A stretch of DNA of 64,000 nt from Mycolicibacterium holsaticum DSM 44478 = JCM 12374 (GCF_019645835.1 NZ_CP080998.1:124001-188000), one strand, 5' to 3'; shown: positions 42,104 through 53,599, counted from the stretch's first letter. The notes: generated from the sequence alone by a model not told the origin. Numbers and translations are program-made.

Positions 42104-43681
42104 ATGAGCAAACCGATACGGGCGCTGGCTGCGGCGGCCGCCACCGCGGTGACGGCGGTCGCCGCACGTGACATCTTTCAGCGAAAGCACGCGCTGCTGC
42201 GCAACTTCCCCCTCGTCGGGCACGGCCGATATCTTCTGGAATCCATCGGCCCCGAACTGCGCCAGTACATCGTGGCGGGCAACGACGAAGAACGGCCGTT
42301 CACCCGGGACCAGCGCCGATGGGTCTACGCCTCGGCCAAACAAGAGAACAACTACTTCGGGTTCGGCACCGACAACAACATCGAGCACACGCCCGGCTAT
42401 CCCATCATCAAGCACCACACCTTCGGGCCGGCGGTGCCGCCGTCCGCGCCGAAGGCCCCGCAGGAAGTGAAGTTACCGTGCGCCAAAGTGATTGGCGCCG
42501 CGCGAAACCGACCGGGCGCGTTTCGGCCCAATTCGGTGGTCAACATCTCGGCGATGAGCTTCGGTTCGTTGTCCGGCAACGCCGTGGAGGCCCTCAACAA
42601 GGGCGCCGCGCTGGCCGACTGCCTGCACAACACCGGCGAAGGTGGCATCTCGCGCTATCACCGGCACGGCGGCGAACTCATCTTCCAGATCGGTACCGCC
42701 TACTTCGGGTGCCGCGACGCCGACGGCCGCTTCGATCTGCAGCGACTCAAGGACGTGGTGGCGGGTGCGCCGGTGCGGGCGTTGGAGATCAAGCTCAGCC
42801 AGGGCGCCAAGCCGAGCCTGGGCGGGCTGTTGCCGGCACCCAAGGTGTCCGCCGAAATTGCCGCTGCCCGAGGCATTCCCGAGGGGAAAGACTGCGTCAG
42901 CCCATCGCGGCATGCGGAGTTCTCCGATGCCGACGGACTGCTCGACTGGGTGGAACTGCTGGCCGCCGAGACCGGCCTGCCGGTGGGTATCAAATCGGCG
43001 GTCGGTGATCTCGACTTCTGGTATCAGCTCACCGATCTCATCAGCGAAACCGGCCGCGCGGTGGACTTCGTGACCATCGACGGCGGCGAAGGCGGCACCG
43101 GCGCCGCGCCGCTGATCTTCACCGACACCGTGTCACTGCCGTTCCAACTCGGCTTCTCCCAGGTGTACCGGATCTTCGCCGAACGCGGCCTGCACGAACA
43201 GATCACGTTCATCGGCGGCGGCAAGCTCGGCCTGCCCGGCAACGCGGTGGTCGGGTTCGCGCTCGGCTGCGACATGGTCAACGTCGCCCGCGAAGCGATG
43301 CTCGCGGTCGGCTGCATCCAGACCCAGAAGTGTCATACCGACACCTGCCCCACCGGCGTCGCCACCCAGAACGCCTGGCTGGCACGCGGTTTGGTTCCCG
43401 ACGAGAAGGCGGTCCGCACCGCCAACTACATCAAGACGCTGCGCCGCGACCTGCTCAAGGTGGCCCAAGCCTGCGGGGTGGAGCATCCGGGGTTGATCAG
43501 CACCGAATCGGTGGACATCCTCGACGGGCGAACCCATTCCACCCCGTTGCACGAGGTCTACGGCTACACCCCGGGCATGGGTCTTCCTTCAGCGGCCGAC
43601 CGTGAGGAGATCGTCGGGCTGATGACCCACACCGAGTCCCGACAGGGCTCGGCACCACCGTCTCGGTCCGCGGTCGGCTAG
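42104..43681 (+). CDS. FMN-binding glutamate synthase family protein
   Basis: The protein has 525 residues. An N-terminal hydrophobic helix (about 6-22) is followed by the GltB-like central FMN barrel: NISAMSFGSLSGNAVEALNKGA, KPSLGGLLP, DFVTIDGGEGGTGAAPL and GCDMVNVAREAMLAVGCIQTQKCHTDTCPTGVATQ, which carries the three Cys of the 3Fe-4S cluster. It lacks the amidotransferase domain of true glutamate synthase, so the reaction is uncertain. The 3' end overlaps the convergent protease gene by 4 bases. Confidence 0.9.
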   Translation: MSKPIRALAAAAATAVTAVAARDIFQRKHALLRNFPLVGHGRYLLESIGPELRQYIVAGNDEERPFTRDQRRWVYASAKQENNYFGFGTDNNIEHTPGYPIIKHHTFGPAVPPSAPKAPQEVKLPCAKVIGAARNRPGAFRPNSVVNISAMSFGSLSGNAVEALNKGAALADCLHNTGEGGISRYHRHGGELIFQIGTAYFGCRDADGRFDLQRLKDVVAGAPVRALEIKLSQGAKPSLGGLLPAPKVSAEIAAARGIPEGKDCVSPSRHAEFSDADGLLDWVELLAAETGLPVGIKSAVGDLDFWYQLTDLISETGRAVDFVTIDGGEGGTGAAPLIFTDTVSLPFQLGFSQVYRIFAERGLHEQITFIGGGKLGLPGNAVVGFALGCDMVNVAREAMLAVGCIQTQKCHTDTCPTGVATQNAWLARGLVPDEKAVRTANYIKTLRRDLLKVAQACGVEHPGLISTESVDILDGRTHSTPLHEVYGYTPGMGLPSAADREEIVGLMTHTESRQGSAPPSRSAVG

Positions 43682-44847
43682 CGACGACGCTGACGCAGAT
43701 CGGTGGTGATGTCCGAACCGCCGCCGCCCGCCCACACGCCCATGCCGTGCAGGGCCACCGCGCGGCTGACGTCGGACGGGGAGACGATGCCGACCAGCCG
43801 TTCGTGGTCGTACACCAGGGCACGGCCGTCTGCGCAGCCGCTGAGCCGGGGCAGCAGGTCGGTGAGCGGTTCGTCGGGAGTGGCCGACGGGACGTCCTGC
43901 GGCGGGCATGCCACGTCGCGCAGCCGGACCGTGTCGCGCTCCAGCATCGGGACCGAGCGCAACCGGTTGAACGTGATCAGCCCCTCGACCCGGCCGAACC
44001 CGTCGACCAGCGGGAAGGCGGAGTGCCGTCGCAACAACACCACGTCGCGCAGAAAGTCGCCGACGGTGCGGTCACCGGACACCGTCTCGGGGTCCGCGGT
44101 CATCACGTCTTGGACCCGCACCCCGGCGAGCATCGTGGTGGTGCGGGCCTGGTGTTCTTCGGCGCTGGCCATCGTCACGATGAACAGGCCCAACAGGATC
44201 CACCACAACCCGCCCATCCCGGAGATGATCCGAATCAAACCGAGGCCGATCAGCAGAAAGCCGAACAGCCGTCCCGCGCGGGCGGCCCAGACGGTGGCGA
44301 CGTACTGGTCACCGCGCCACGCCCAGATCGCGGCGCGCAGGATACGTCCGCCGTCCAGCGGCGCGGCCGGAATGAGGTTGAACACGGCCAGCACCACGTT
44401 GATCAACGCCAGATAGGACAGCACGGACACGGTGAGCGAACTGAACCCGGCGTCGTCGGCGAGCATGGCGGCCACACCGAACACCGCCCCGGCCAGGACG
44501 CTGGTCAGCGGCCCCACCACCGCGATGCGGAACGCCGCCCCCGGCGTCAGGGCGTCGCCGCGCAACCGGGCGACGCCGCCGAGCAGCCACAACGTGATTC
44601 CGTCCACCCCGACACCGTTGCGCCGGGCCCAGATCGCGTGCGCCAACTCGTGGGCCAGCAGCGACACCACGAACAGCACCGCGGTCACCACCGCGGCCAG
44701 GATGTACTCCCATGTCGCGTAGCCCTCGGCGAGCACCGGGAACTGCACCGACAGGCCGATCACGAGCAACAGCACGATGCCCAACACGCTCCAGTGCATC
44801 CCGACCGACACACCGGCAATCCGTCCCAGCCGCACCGTCGCCTTCAC
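43678..44847 (-). CDS. Site-2 type zinc metalloprotease with CBS domains
   Basis: The protein has 389 residues. Membrane helices carry the zinc site HELAH (66-70) and the second metal motif NLIPAAPLDGGRI. The C-terminal part (about 230-385) contains two CBS repeats (VRVQDVMTADPETVS and GRALVYDHERLVGIVSPSDVSRAV). This is the Rip3-like/SpoIVFB group: intramembrane proteolysis gated by a nucleotide-binding CBS module. GTG 44847 is chosen because GGAAGGAG lies five bases upstream; GTG 44868 is in frame but contains that box. Confidence 0.9.
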   Translation of the reverse strand: MKATVRLGRIAGVSVGMHWSVLGIVLLLVIGLSVQFPVLAEGYATWEYILAAVVTAVLFVVSLLAHELAHAIWARRNGVGVDGITLWLLGGVARLRGDALTPGAAFRIAVVGPLTSVLAGAVFGVAAMLADDAGFSSLTVSVLSYLALINVVLAVFNLIPAAPLDGGRILRAAIWAWRGDQYVATVWAARAGRLFGFLLIGLGLIRIISGMGGLWWILLGLFIVTMASAEEHQARTTTMLAGVRVQDVMTADPETVSGDRTVGDFLRDVVLLRRHSAFPLVDGFGRVEGLITFNRLRSVPMLERDTVRLRDVACPPQDVPSATPDEPLTDLLPRLSGCADGRALVYDHERLVGIVSPSDVSRAVALHGMGVWAGGGGSDITTDLRQRRR

Positions 44848-45055
44848 TCTGGCTCCTTCCGTGGTCACCTCGGGAGCCCGCAGGGATGAAGAAACCGCGG
44901 GTCCCCGTCACCGTCGAGTATCCGTCACCGGCGCGAACCGGCGGCTGGAATCGATATCGCGGAACGACCCAGCCGATGTCGGGAACGTGGTGCCGGCGCC
45001 GTCCCATGGGTGAGCGACCGGATCCGGGGCGAGCACGACCGGAGGGGTGAGCCCG

Positions 45056-45421
45056 TCAGCGCGCGGAGCGAGCCTTGATGAACGACCGCACACCGGCGAT
45101 CAGGTAGACGACGAGCAGCACGAACATGATGATGCTCGTGATGATCGCGGCGGGGCGTTCGGCGGTGCCTGCGAACAGATCGCCGACTTTGGCGACGTTG
45201 CGCAACGCACCCAGCGCGGCCAGCAGCGCGATCACCAGGGCCACATGCATGGCGGGCTTGCGGAACTTCTCCGCGCGACGGGCGACCAGCGCGGCGATCA
45301 GCAGCAGCACCCCGACGAACGCGGGGATCAGCGCGGTGACGCTGACAAAAGCAGTGACGACATAGGCGATCACCCCGGTCGCGACGAGCAGGGCGCCAGT
45401 CCAGGTTGTCAGGGCGAGCAT
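45056..45421 (-). CDS. Four-helix membrane protein of unknown function
   Basis: The protein has 121 residues, almost entirely hydrophobic, with four predicted helices separated by short charged loops (RRAEKFRKPAM; GTAERPA). It has no catalytic motif. ATG 45421 follows GGAAAGGACG. The approximately 210 bases between this gene and the protease gene start hold nothing recognised. Confidence 0.7.
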   Translation of the reverse strand: MLALTTWTGALLVATGVIAYVVTAFVSVTALIPAFVGVLLLIAALVARRAEKFRKPAMHVALVIALLAALGALRNVAKVGDLFAGTAERPAAIITSIIMFVLLVVYLIAGVRSFIKARSAR

Positions 45422-45556
45422 CGACGTCCTTTCCAAAAACGGCAGAGCGCCGCGAAATACGTGGTTGCGACCCTATCAAGGCCGCTCAGGTTTTCCCCTT
45501 TGCGTTGTGGGGGATAAGGGGCAAGCTGACAAGCATCAACGTTGGAGGCCCCCATC

Positions 45557-46912
45557 ATGCAGCCGATCGCACCGACCGACGCACTGTTCTTGCTGGGCGA
45601 ATCCCGCGAGCATCCAATGCATGTCGGCGGCCTGCAGCTGTTCGAGCCGCCCGAAGGCAGCGGGCCGGAGTTCCTGGCCGGGCTCTACGACGCCCTGCTG
45701 GCCCAGACCGATGTGCAGCCGACGTTCCGGAAACGACCGGCGTTCTTCGGTGGGATCACCAACGTGGCGTGGTCGTCGGACAAGGACCTGGAGCTCGACT
45801 ATCACATGCGCCGGTCCGCGCTGCCCGCGCCGGGCCGGGTGCGCGAGCTGTTGGAGTTGGTCTCGCGGCTGCACGGCACGCTGCTCGACCGGCACCGCCC
45901 GCTGTGGGAGGCGCACCTCATCGAGGGCCTCGACGACGGCCGGTTCGCGGTGTACACCAAGTTTCACCACTCGCTGATCGACGGCGTCTCGGCGATGAAG
46001 CTGATGCGCCGGGTGCTGTCCTCCAACCCCGAGGACACCTCGGTGCGGGCGCCGTGGAGCCTGCCGCCACGGCGCAGGCCCAACGTCGCCGGGCCGTCGC
46101 TGCTGCGGACGGTGGGCCAGGTGGCCAGCTCGGTCGCGGGCGTCGCGCCCCACACGCTGTCGCTGGCGCGGTCCGCGCTGCTCGAGCAGGAGCTGACGCT
46201 GCCGTTCGGCGCGCCCAAGACCATGCTGAACGTCCGAATCGGCGGCGCGCGCCGCGTCGCGGCGCAGTCCTGGGCGTTGGAGCGGCTCAAGCACGTCAAG
46301 GCCGCCGCCGGGGTGACGGTCAACGACGTGGTGTTGGCGATGTGCGCGGGTGCGCTGCGGGCGTATCTGGCCGAGGAGGACGCGCTTCCCGCCACTCCGC
46401 TGGTCGCGATGGTTCCGGTCAACCTGCGCAACGAGAACGACGGCGAGGGCGGCGGCAACCTGGTCGGCGCGATCCTGTGCAATCTCGCCACCGACATCGA
46501 GGACCCGGCGCGCCGCATCGAGGTCATCGCCGCTTCGATGCGCGACAACAAGAAGGTGTATTCGCAGTTGCCGCGGATACAACAGCTTGCGCTGTCGGCG
46601 TTACTGGTCGGCGGGGTTGCGTTGGCGTTGGTGCCGGGCTTCGTGCGGACCGCGCCACCGCCGTTCAACATCGTGATCTCCAACGTGCCCGGTGCGCGAG
46701 AACCATTGTGGTGGAACGGCGCCCGCCTCGAAGGCAACTATCCGCTGTCGATTCCGCTGGACGGCCTGGCCCTCAACATCACGCTGGCCAACAACGCCGA
46801 CAACCTCGACTTCGGGTTGATCGGTTGCCGGCGCAGCGTCCCGCATCTGCAGCGGCTACTCGGTCACCTGGAGACGTCGTTGAAAGACCTGGAGCGCGCC
46901 GTATGCGGATAG
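45557..46912 (+). CDS. Wax ester synthase/diacylglycerol acyltransferase (WS/DGAT)
   Basis: The protein has 451 residues, the usual size. The active-site motif HHSLIDG (137-143) fits HHxxxDG. Other family marks are PLWEAHLIEGL, NDVVLAMCAGALRAYL, VPVNLRNE and NIVISNVPGAREPLWWNGARL. The enzyme esterifies acyl-CoA to diacylglycerol or fatty alcohol at the membrane, building storage lipid. ATG 45557 is 8 bases after GGAGG. Confidence 0.94.
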   Translation: MQPIAPTDALFLLGESREHPMHVGGLQLFEPPEGSGPEFLAGLYDALLAQTDVQPTFRKRPAFFGGITNVAWSSDKDLELDYHMRRSALPAPGRVRELLELVSRLHGTLLDRHRPLWEAHLIEGLDDGRFAVYTKFHHSLIDGVSAMKLMRRVLSSNPEDTSVRAPWSLPPRRRPNVAGPSLLRTVGQVASSVAGVAPHTLSLARSALLEQELTLPFGAPKTMLNVRIGGARRVAAQSWALERLKHVKAAAGVTVNDVVLAMCAGALRAYLAEEDALPATPLVAMVPVNLRNENDGEGGGNLVGAILCNLATDIEDPARRIEVIAASMRDNKKVYSQLPRIQQLALSALLVGGVALALVPGFVRTAPPPFNIVISNVPGAREPLWWNGARLEGNYPLSIPLDGLALNITLANNADNLDFGLIGCRRSVPHLQRLLGHLETSLKDLERAVCG

Positions 46913-46922
46913 CCCGTCACGC

Positions 46923-47756
46923 TCAGCCGAATTCCAGCAGGGTGTATGCGCCGCGGAAGTTCCTGGTCAGCTTCAGTCGCCAGAAGGCGGGGAACACCTT
47001 CTCGAAGAACACCCCGCGACCGCGGGGCATCGGCAGGTCGTGCACGGCGCGGATACCGGGCACGGTGTTGGCCAGATCGGCCAGCTGGGCCGCCGACAGG
47101 CTGAACGGCATCGGTGGCACGCGGTAGCGGCGGGTGGCCCGCATCCCCTTGGGCGCGAACTTCTTGACCAGCACGGGCGGCAGGTCGAAGACCATCTGAC
47201 CGCCAGGAAAGCGTTTCGCGCATTCGGTGATCAGGCCCATCGCCTGCTCGGGCTGCAAGTACATCAACAGACCCTCCGCGGTGATGAACACCCCGTTGGT
47301 GGTGTCCACCGCGTCCATCCAGCTGTAGTCGAGCGCGGACTGCGCGATGGCGGTGATCCGCGGGGATGGCGGCAGCAGTTTCTTGCGCAACTCGATGATC
47401 GGCTCGAAATCGATGGTGATCCAACGGAAGTCGGTGTCGGGCAGCGCTTTGCTCAGCCGCCAGAAACTGGTCTGCAGCCCTTCGGCGAGGGCGACGACGG
47501 TGGCCGACGGATGCGCCGACAGGTACCGGATCGCGGCACGGTCGAAAGCCAGCGACCGCACCGCCATCTCCTGGCCCCTGCGGCCGAACTTGTCGAAATC
47601 GAAGTCGATGGCGTCGACGAGCGCAATCGCCATCGGGTCGTCGATGATGGCGTCCGGATGGCGGGCCTGATGCGCACGCCCGTTCAGCGTGAGCAGCGCT
47701 GTCTCGGAGACTCCGGTCAGCGTGCTGGCGTCGACGGGATCCACCACATCGAACAT
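46923..47756 (-). CDS. Class I SAM methyltransferase (COG3315, polyketide O-methyltransferase-like)
   Basis: The protein has 277 residues. It shows SETALLTLNGRAHQARHPDAIIDDPMAIALVDAI, FDRAAIRYLSAHPSATVVALAEGLQTSFWRL (SAM motif) and WITIDFEPIIELRKKLLPPS. This is the leucine-carboxyl/Ppm-like methyltransferase type common in mycobacteria. ATG 47756 is only 21 bases from the divergent SDR start. The much longer open frame upstream is antisense to other genes and is ignored. Confidence 0.85.
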   Translation of the reverse strand: MFDVVDPVDASTLTGVSETALLTLNGRAHQARHPDAIIDDPMAIALVDAIDFDFDKFGRRGQEMAVRSLAFDRAAIRYLSAHPSATVVALAEGLQTSFWRLSKALPDTDFRWITIDFEPIIELRKKLLPPSPRITAIAQSALDYSWMDAVDTTNGVFITAEGLLMYLQPEQAMGLITECAKRFPGGQMVFDLPPVLVKKFAPKGMRATRRYRVPPMPFSLSAAQLADLANTVPGIRAVHDLPMPRGRGVFFEKVFPAFWRLKLTRNFRGAYTLLEFG

Positions 47757-47777
47757 ACCGGCGTATACCGTCCAGCT
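47757..47777. promoter_or_regulatory. 21-base divergent gap with shared GTATAC core
   Basis: The only space between two divergent ATG codons contains the palindrome GTATAC (47763-47768). On the plus strand TATACC ends 8 bases before the SDR ATG, which suits a leaderless mRNA. On the minus strand TATACG ends 5 bases before the methyltransferase ATG. No Shine-Dalgarno sequence fits on either side. Confidence 0.45.
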
Positions 47778-50016
<2,239 letters not shown>

Positions 50017-50020
50017 CCGG

Positions 50021-51277
50021 TCAGATGCGGGCAGGCAGCTGCCCGGTGAGCTTCGACGGCCGGCACGTCAACGTCACCACGATGCACAGCACCGCGGCGA
50101 CGGCGAAGGCCGCCTGCACGTCGAACGCGTCGGCGGTTCCGCCGAGCAACGCCGCGGCCAGCGGGCGCGAACCGAGGAATCCGACCAGCCACAGCGCCAT
50201 GATCCGGCCGCGCAGCTCTTCGGGCGCGCGCTCCTGCACCAGCGTGCTCAGCCCGGTCATCGCCCAGCCGAAGCCCAGGCCCGCCAGCGCGAACCCGGCC
50301 AGCGCCACCGCGGTCACCGGCGTGACGACCAGCACCGCGCATCCTGTGGCCAGCCCCGCCAAACCGATCGCCGAGACGTTCTCCGACGCCATCCGGCCGC
50401 GCATCATCGCCAGCGTCGCCATGCCGATCGCCGCGCCCATCCCGAACACCGCGGACAACGTCCCGACCAGCTGCGCGCCCCCGCCGAGCGCGTCGGCCAT
50501 CGACGGAGCCAACGTGATCGACGAGTCCGACGCGAACCCGACGGCGCCCACCGCGAGCAGCGCCAGCAGCAGCGGGCGGTCCCGCCAGACGTACACGAGG
50601 GCGGCGCGGACGCGGTAGTCGGCGTCGGCCTGGCGGTCAGGCGGCGCCGGGAAGCGCACAGCGACCAAGAAGAACGCGAACACCAGGTGCAGCACGGCGC
50701 TGACCGCGAACGCCACACCGGAGCCGAAGTGCGCCGCGATGTAGGCGCCGGTGGCGGGGCCCAGGATGCGACCGAGGGTCATCGGAATGCTGTTGAGCGC
50801 CATGGCCGTCGACAGCTCACCATCGCGAATCAGGTTCGGCACGATCGACTGCATCGCCGGGCCACCCACGACGAACCCGAACCCCACCAGCAACGTGCCG
50901 AGCAGCACGGGAACGGCGATGGACATGCCCTGCTGTGTCGGATCGAGGATCAGCCAGACCGCGGTGAAACCCGAACCGGCCACGCACAGCACCCGGCCGA
51001 GCAGAATCTGGCGGGCCGGATCGCCGGTGTCGGCCCATTTGCCGCTGGTGGGGCTGAGGATGAGCTGCGGCCCGAACTGGACGACGCCGACCAGCCCGAC
51101 CATCAGGGCCGAATGCGTCGCGTCGAACATCACGATCGCGGCCACGATGCCGTGTGTCCACACCGCGACGACCGAGAACATCTTGCCCCAGAACAACGCG
51201 CCGAACACCGGGTCGAACATCAACCCGAGCGCGCCGCGCGGCTGCGTCGCCGAGGTCCGTGGGGTGGTCGCCGTCAT
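50021..51277 (-). CDS. Major facilitator superfamily transporter
   Basis: The protein has 418 residues with 12 hydrophobic segments. It resembles the DHA3/enterobactin-exporter-like group (SPTSGKWADTGDPARQILLGR between helices 2 and 3). Its ATG overlaps the stop of the MarR-type gene by 4 bases, so the two form a coupled regulator-efflux unit. The exported compound is unknown. Confidence 0.88.
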   Translation of the reverse strand: MTATTPRTSATQPRGALGLMFDPVFGALFWGKMFSVVAVWTHGIVAAIVMFDATHSALMVGLVGVVQFGPQLILSPTSGKWADTGDPARQILLGRVLCVAGSGFTAVWLILDPTQQGMSIAVPVLLGTLLVGFGFVVGGPAMQSIVPNLIRDGELSTAMALNSIPMTLGRILGPATGAYIAAHFGSGVAFAVSAVLHLVFAFFLVAVRFPAPPDRQADADYRVRAALVYVWRDRPLLLALLAVGAVGFASDSSITLAPSMADALGGGAQLVGTLSAVFGMGAAIGMATLAMMRGRMASENVSAIGLAGLATGCAVLVVTPVTAVALAGFALAGLGFGWAMTGLSTLVQERAPEELRGRIMALWLVGFLGSRPLAAALLGGTADAFDVQAAFAVAAVLCIVVTLTCRPSKLTGQLPARI

Positions 51278-51750
51278 CGCAGCACCGCGCCTTCGAAGCG
51301 ATCGGCGAGCCGGGCCAGAAGCGAGACCAACGTGTCCACGTCGTCGTCGGGCCAGTCGACGACCATCTCGGCGACCAGATCGCGGCGCCGTTCGGTCACC
51401 GCGTCGAGGGCATTTCGCCCCTCGTCGGTCAACACGAGCGCACAGCGCCGTTGATCGTCAGCGGCGAAGGTCTTCGTCAACAGCCCGGCCGCGACGACCG
51501 CGGCGACCGACCGGCTCGCGGTGGAGTGCTCGACGGCCATGAAGTCGGCGACGTCGCCGACCGAGGCGCCCGCGCCGAGCTGCTGGCACTGTTCGACGGC
51601 GCGCAGCACGCGCAGCGTCGAGACACTGGTCACCGGACCGGTGCCGTCGAGGATCCGGCCGCGCCAACTGGGCCGCTGACGCGCGATCGCGATGCGCGTC
51701 AGCAGGTCGTCGAGTTGGTCGTAGGGGGACTGCGGCACGGATATATGCAT
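51274..51750 (-). CDS. MarR family transcriptional regulator
   Basis: The protein has 158 residues. The winged helix is VGDVADFMAVEHSTASRSVAAVVAAGLLTKTFAADDQRRCALVLTDEG, as in MarR proteins. There is no clear ribosome-binding site before ATG 51750; TATCTA ends 6 bases upstream, compatible with a leaderless transcript. It probably represses itself and the coupled MFS gene. Confidence 0.88.
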   Translation of the reverse strand: MHISVPQSPYDQLDDLLTRIAIARQRPSWRGRILDGTGPVTSVSTLRVLRAVEQCQQLGAGASVGDVADFMAVEHSTASRSVAAVVAAGLLTKTFAADDQRRCALVLTDEGRNALDAVTERRRDLVAEMVVDWPDDDVDTLVSLLARLADRFEGAVLR

Positions 51751-51814
51751 AGCACATAGATATTTATTGGGCGAATCCGCTGGTCCCGCTGATGGGCTGG
51801 GAAGCGCGGCTGGC

Positions 51815-52360
51815 CTAGGTGCCCACGGCCGGCCAGAACAGCGCGAACAACCGGTCCTCCCAGTCGCTCCCCACACCGCCCTTCCGGGCCCGTTCGGCGA
51901 TGTGCGCACCGACGATCGCGTCGATCAGGGTCTCGGCGTCGACGTCGGCGCGCATGGTGCCGTCGGCTTTACCGCCGTCGATCACCGTCACCAACTTCTT
52001 GCGCTGGTCGCCAAGGATCTTGCGGAACAGCGTGCTGAACTCGGGGTCGTCCTCGCCGAGCAGCGAGGCGAAGCCGCCGAACCCGATACCCTCGTCCACC
52101 GCCGCGACCGCGTGTTTGATCAGCCACCGCAGCCGTTGCGGCGCATTCGCGTGCGTGCCGAGCGGGTCTGTGGACGTCACCCGCGACAACGCCGCCGACA
52201 GCATGTCGCGCCGGTCGCGGTGGCGCCGGTAGATCGTGGTTTTCGCGACGCCGGAGTCGGCCGCCACGGCCTCCACGGTCACCGACCGCGGACCGCCCGC
52301 GCGCAGCAGACGCAGCGTCGACTCCGCAATAGCTTCCTCAACCGCCCGTTGCTCTGCCAT
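51815..52360 (-). CDS. TetR family transcriptional regulator
   Basis: The protein has 181 residues. Helix-turn-helix: SVTVEAVAADSGVAKTTIYRRHRDRRDMLSAAL. The C-terminal domain (about 70-180) is the ligand/dimer part. A perfect 20-base palindrome plus a second inverted repeat lie in the gap to the divergent membrane-protein gene at 52505, which is its likely target. The effector is unknown. Confidence 0.9.
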   Translation of the reverse strand: MAEQRAVEEAIAESTLRLLRAGGPRSVTVEAVAADSGVAKTTIYRRHRDRRDMLSAALSRVTSTDPLGTHANAPQRLRWLIKHAVAAVDEGIGFGGFASLLGEDDPEFSTLFRKILGDQRKKLVTVIDGGKADGTMRADVDAETLIDAIVGAHIAERARKGGVGSDWEDRLFALFWPAVGT

Positions 52361-52407
52361 CCACGTGTTCCTGTCGGGTTGCCGGAGATGCCGTGAAGTT
52401 CATTATG

Positions 52408-52446
52408 CGCTACACTGGACGTAGCGATACGCTACGCGTAGCGTAT
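52408..52446. promoter_or_regulatory. TetR operator: perfect 20-bp palindrome plus inverted repeat
   Basis: ATACGCTACGCGTAGCGTAT at 52427-52446 is a perfect palindrome. CGCTAC (52408-52413) and GTAGCG (52421-52426) form a second copy of the same half-sites with a wider gap. Both lie between the divergent TetR gene and the membrane-protein gene. Confidence 0.8.
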
Positions 52447-52504
52447 TCAGAGGCGCGTCGGCGTCTACCTCAGCCGGCGCCAGATTGTGCGAGGTGAAGA
52501 AATA

Positions 52505-52867
52505 ATGTCGAACCTTTTCAACCGAATTTCCCAACAGGTCATCGGATACCTGTTCATGCTGGTGTCCTTCGCCGCGCTTGGCGTGATGATCGCCGCGCTG
52601 GCAATGAAGAGCGATTTGGCGGCGGTGGCCGGTATCGCGTTCGTGATCTCTGCCATTGCGTCTGTCGAGGGTTTCCGCAGCGGGGCGGCCAGGCTCGCCG
52701 AGTCACGCCGCTCCGGCGAGCACATGAGCATTTGGTCGACACCCATTGCGCCCGAACAGATCGACCGCTATCGCGCGACGTACCGCAGTGCACCGGGGCC
52801 TACCGACGGTGACGCGGTGACCGACCGTGCGGCCCTGGAGGATGCCGAACAGCCCGTGGCGGCGTGA
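52505..52867 (+). CDS. Small membrane protein under TetR control
   Basis: The protein has 120 residues. Two hydrophobic helices (about 14-34 and 39-56) are followed by a charged cytoplasmic tail (EGFRSGAARLAESRRSGEHMSIWSTPIAPEQIDRY). It has no known domain. ATG 52505 follows GGTGAAG. It is divergent from the TetR gene with the palindromic operator in between. Confidence 0.7.
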   Translation: MSNLFNRISQQVIGYLFMLVSFAALGVMIAALAMKSDLAAVAGIAFVISAIASVEGFRSGAARLAESRRSGEHMSIWSTPIAPEQIDRYRATYRSAPGPTDGDAVTDRAALEDAEQPVAA

Positions 52868-52903
52868 CGACGGGCCGGTCGATCACTCCGTAAGCTCAGC
52901 AGC

Positions 52904-53557
52904 GTGCCAACCGTGCTCTCGGTGAACATCGCTCACCACTACTCGGAGGGGCCGTCGGGTAATACCGGCTTCGACAAGCGCCCGACGGCCGAGCCGGTCA
53001 TGGTTCGCGCGCCCGGCAGTAAACGCGCCGGGCTCGGCAGCGGCCTGACCGGTGACCTGATCGGCAACCGCAAGTATCACGGCGGCGACGACCAGGCCGT
53101 CTACGCCTATGGGCGCGAAGATCTCGACGCGTGGCAGACGCGGCTGCAGCGGTCGCTGAGCAACGGCATGTTCGGCGAGAACTTCACCACGGTCGGCATC
53201 GATGTGACCGGTGCGGTGATCGGCGAGCGGTGGGCGGTGGGGACCGACGGCCTCGTCCTGGAGGTTTCCCGGCCGCGCACGCCGTGCCGCACGTTCACCC
53301 AGTTCCTGGGCATCCGCGGGTGGATGGGCACGTTCACCCGCGCTGCGGTACCGGGCGCGTACCTGCGGGTGATCACGCCGGGGTCGGTGCGTGCCGGCGA
53401 TACGGTGACCGTTACCCAGCGCCCCGATCACGGCGTCACCATCGGCCACGTGTTCCGCGCGATCATGACCGAACCCGAACTGCTGCCCGACATCCTGGTC
53501 GCTGACGCCCTTGCCGACGAGGTCCGGCAGCGCGCACGTCGCCGCCTCGCCGGCTGA
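52904..53557 (+). CDS. MOSC domain protein (YiiM-like)
   Basis: The protein has 217 residues. The MOSC pattern includes GDLIGNRKYHGGDDQAVYAY, FGENFTTVG and VSRPRTPCRTF, where the conserved Cys would bind the molybdenum cofactor or sulfur. YiiM proteins reduce N-hydroxylated compounds; the activity here is a family inference. It uses a GTG start. The first palindrome of the P450 island lies 7 bases after its stop. Confidence 0.88.
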   Translation: MPTVLSVNIAHHYSEGPSGNTGFDKRPTAEPVMVRAPGSKRAGLGSGLTGDLIGNRKYHGGDDQAVYAYGREDLDAWQTRLQRSLSNGMFGENFTTVGIDVTGAVIGERWAVGTDGLVLEVSRPRTPCRTFTQFLGIRGWMGTFTRAAVPGAYLRVITPGSVRAGDTVTVTQRPDHGVTIGHVFRAIMTEPELLPDILVADALADEVRQRARRRLAG

Positions 53558-53563
53558 ACCCTC

Positions 53564-53579
53564 CTGTACGCTCGTACAG
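53564..53579. promoter_or_regulatory. P450-island operator 1
   Basis: CTGTACGCTCGTACAG, arms CTGTACG/CGTACAG. It lies 20 bases before the GMC oxidoreductase ATG. TACGCT (53567-53572) inside it is a -10-like hexamer. Confidence 0.8.
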
Positions 53580-53599
53580 CGTTACGGGAAGGTCAGGGC

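Noticed and set aside
44848..45055. Small plus-strand frame starting at ATG 44886
   Set aside because: About 54 residues rich in Arg and Pro, with no good ribosome-binding site and no resemblance to known proteins.
51815..52360. The window's TetR gene as repressor of the P450 island
   Set aside because: Its own intergenic operator (ATACGCTACG half-sites) differs from CTGTACG, and a TetR protein normally recognises the same site type throughout its regulon. Not fully excluded.
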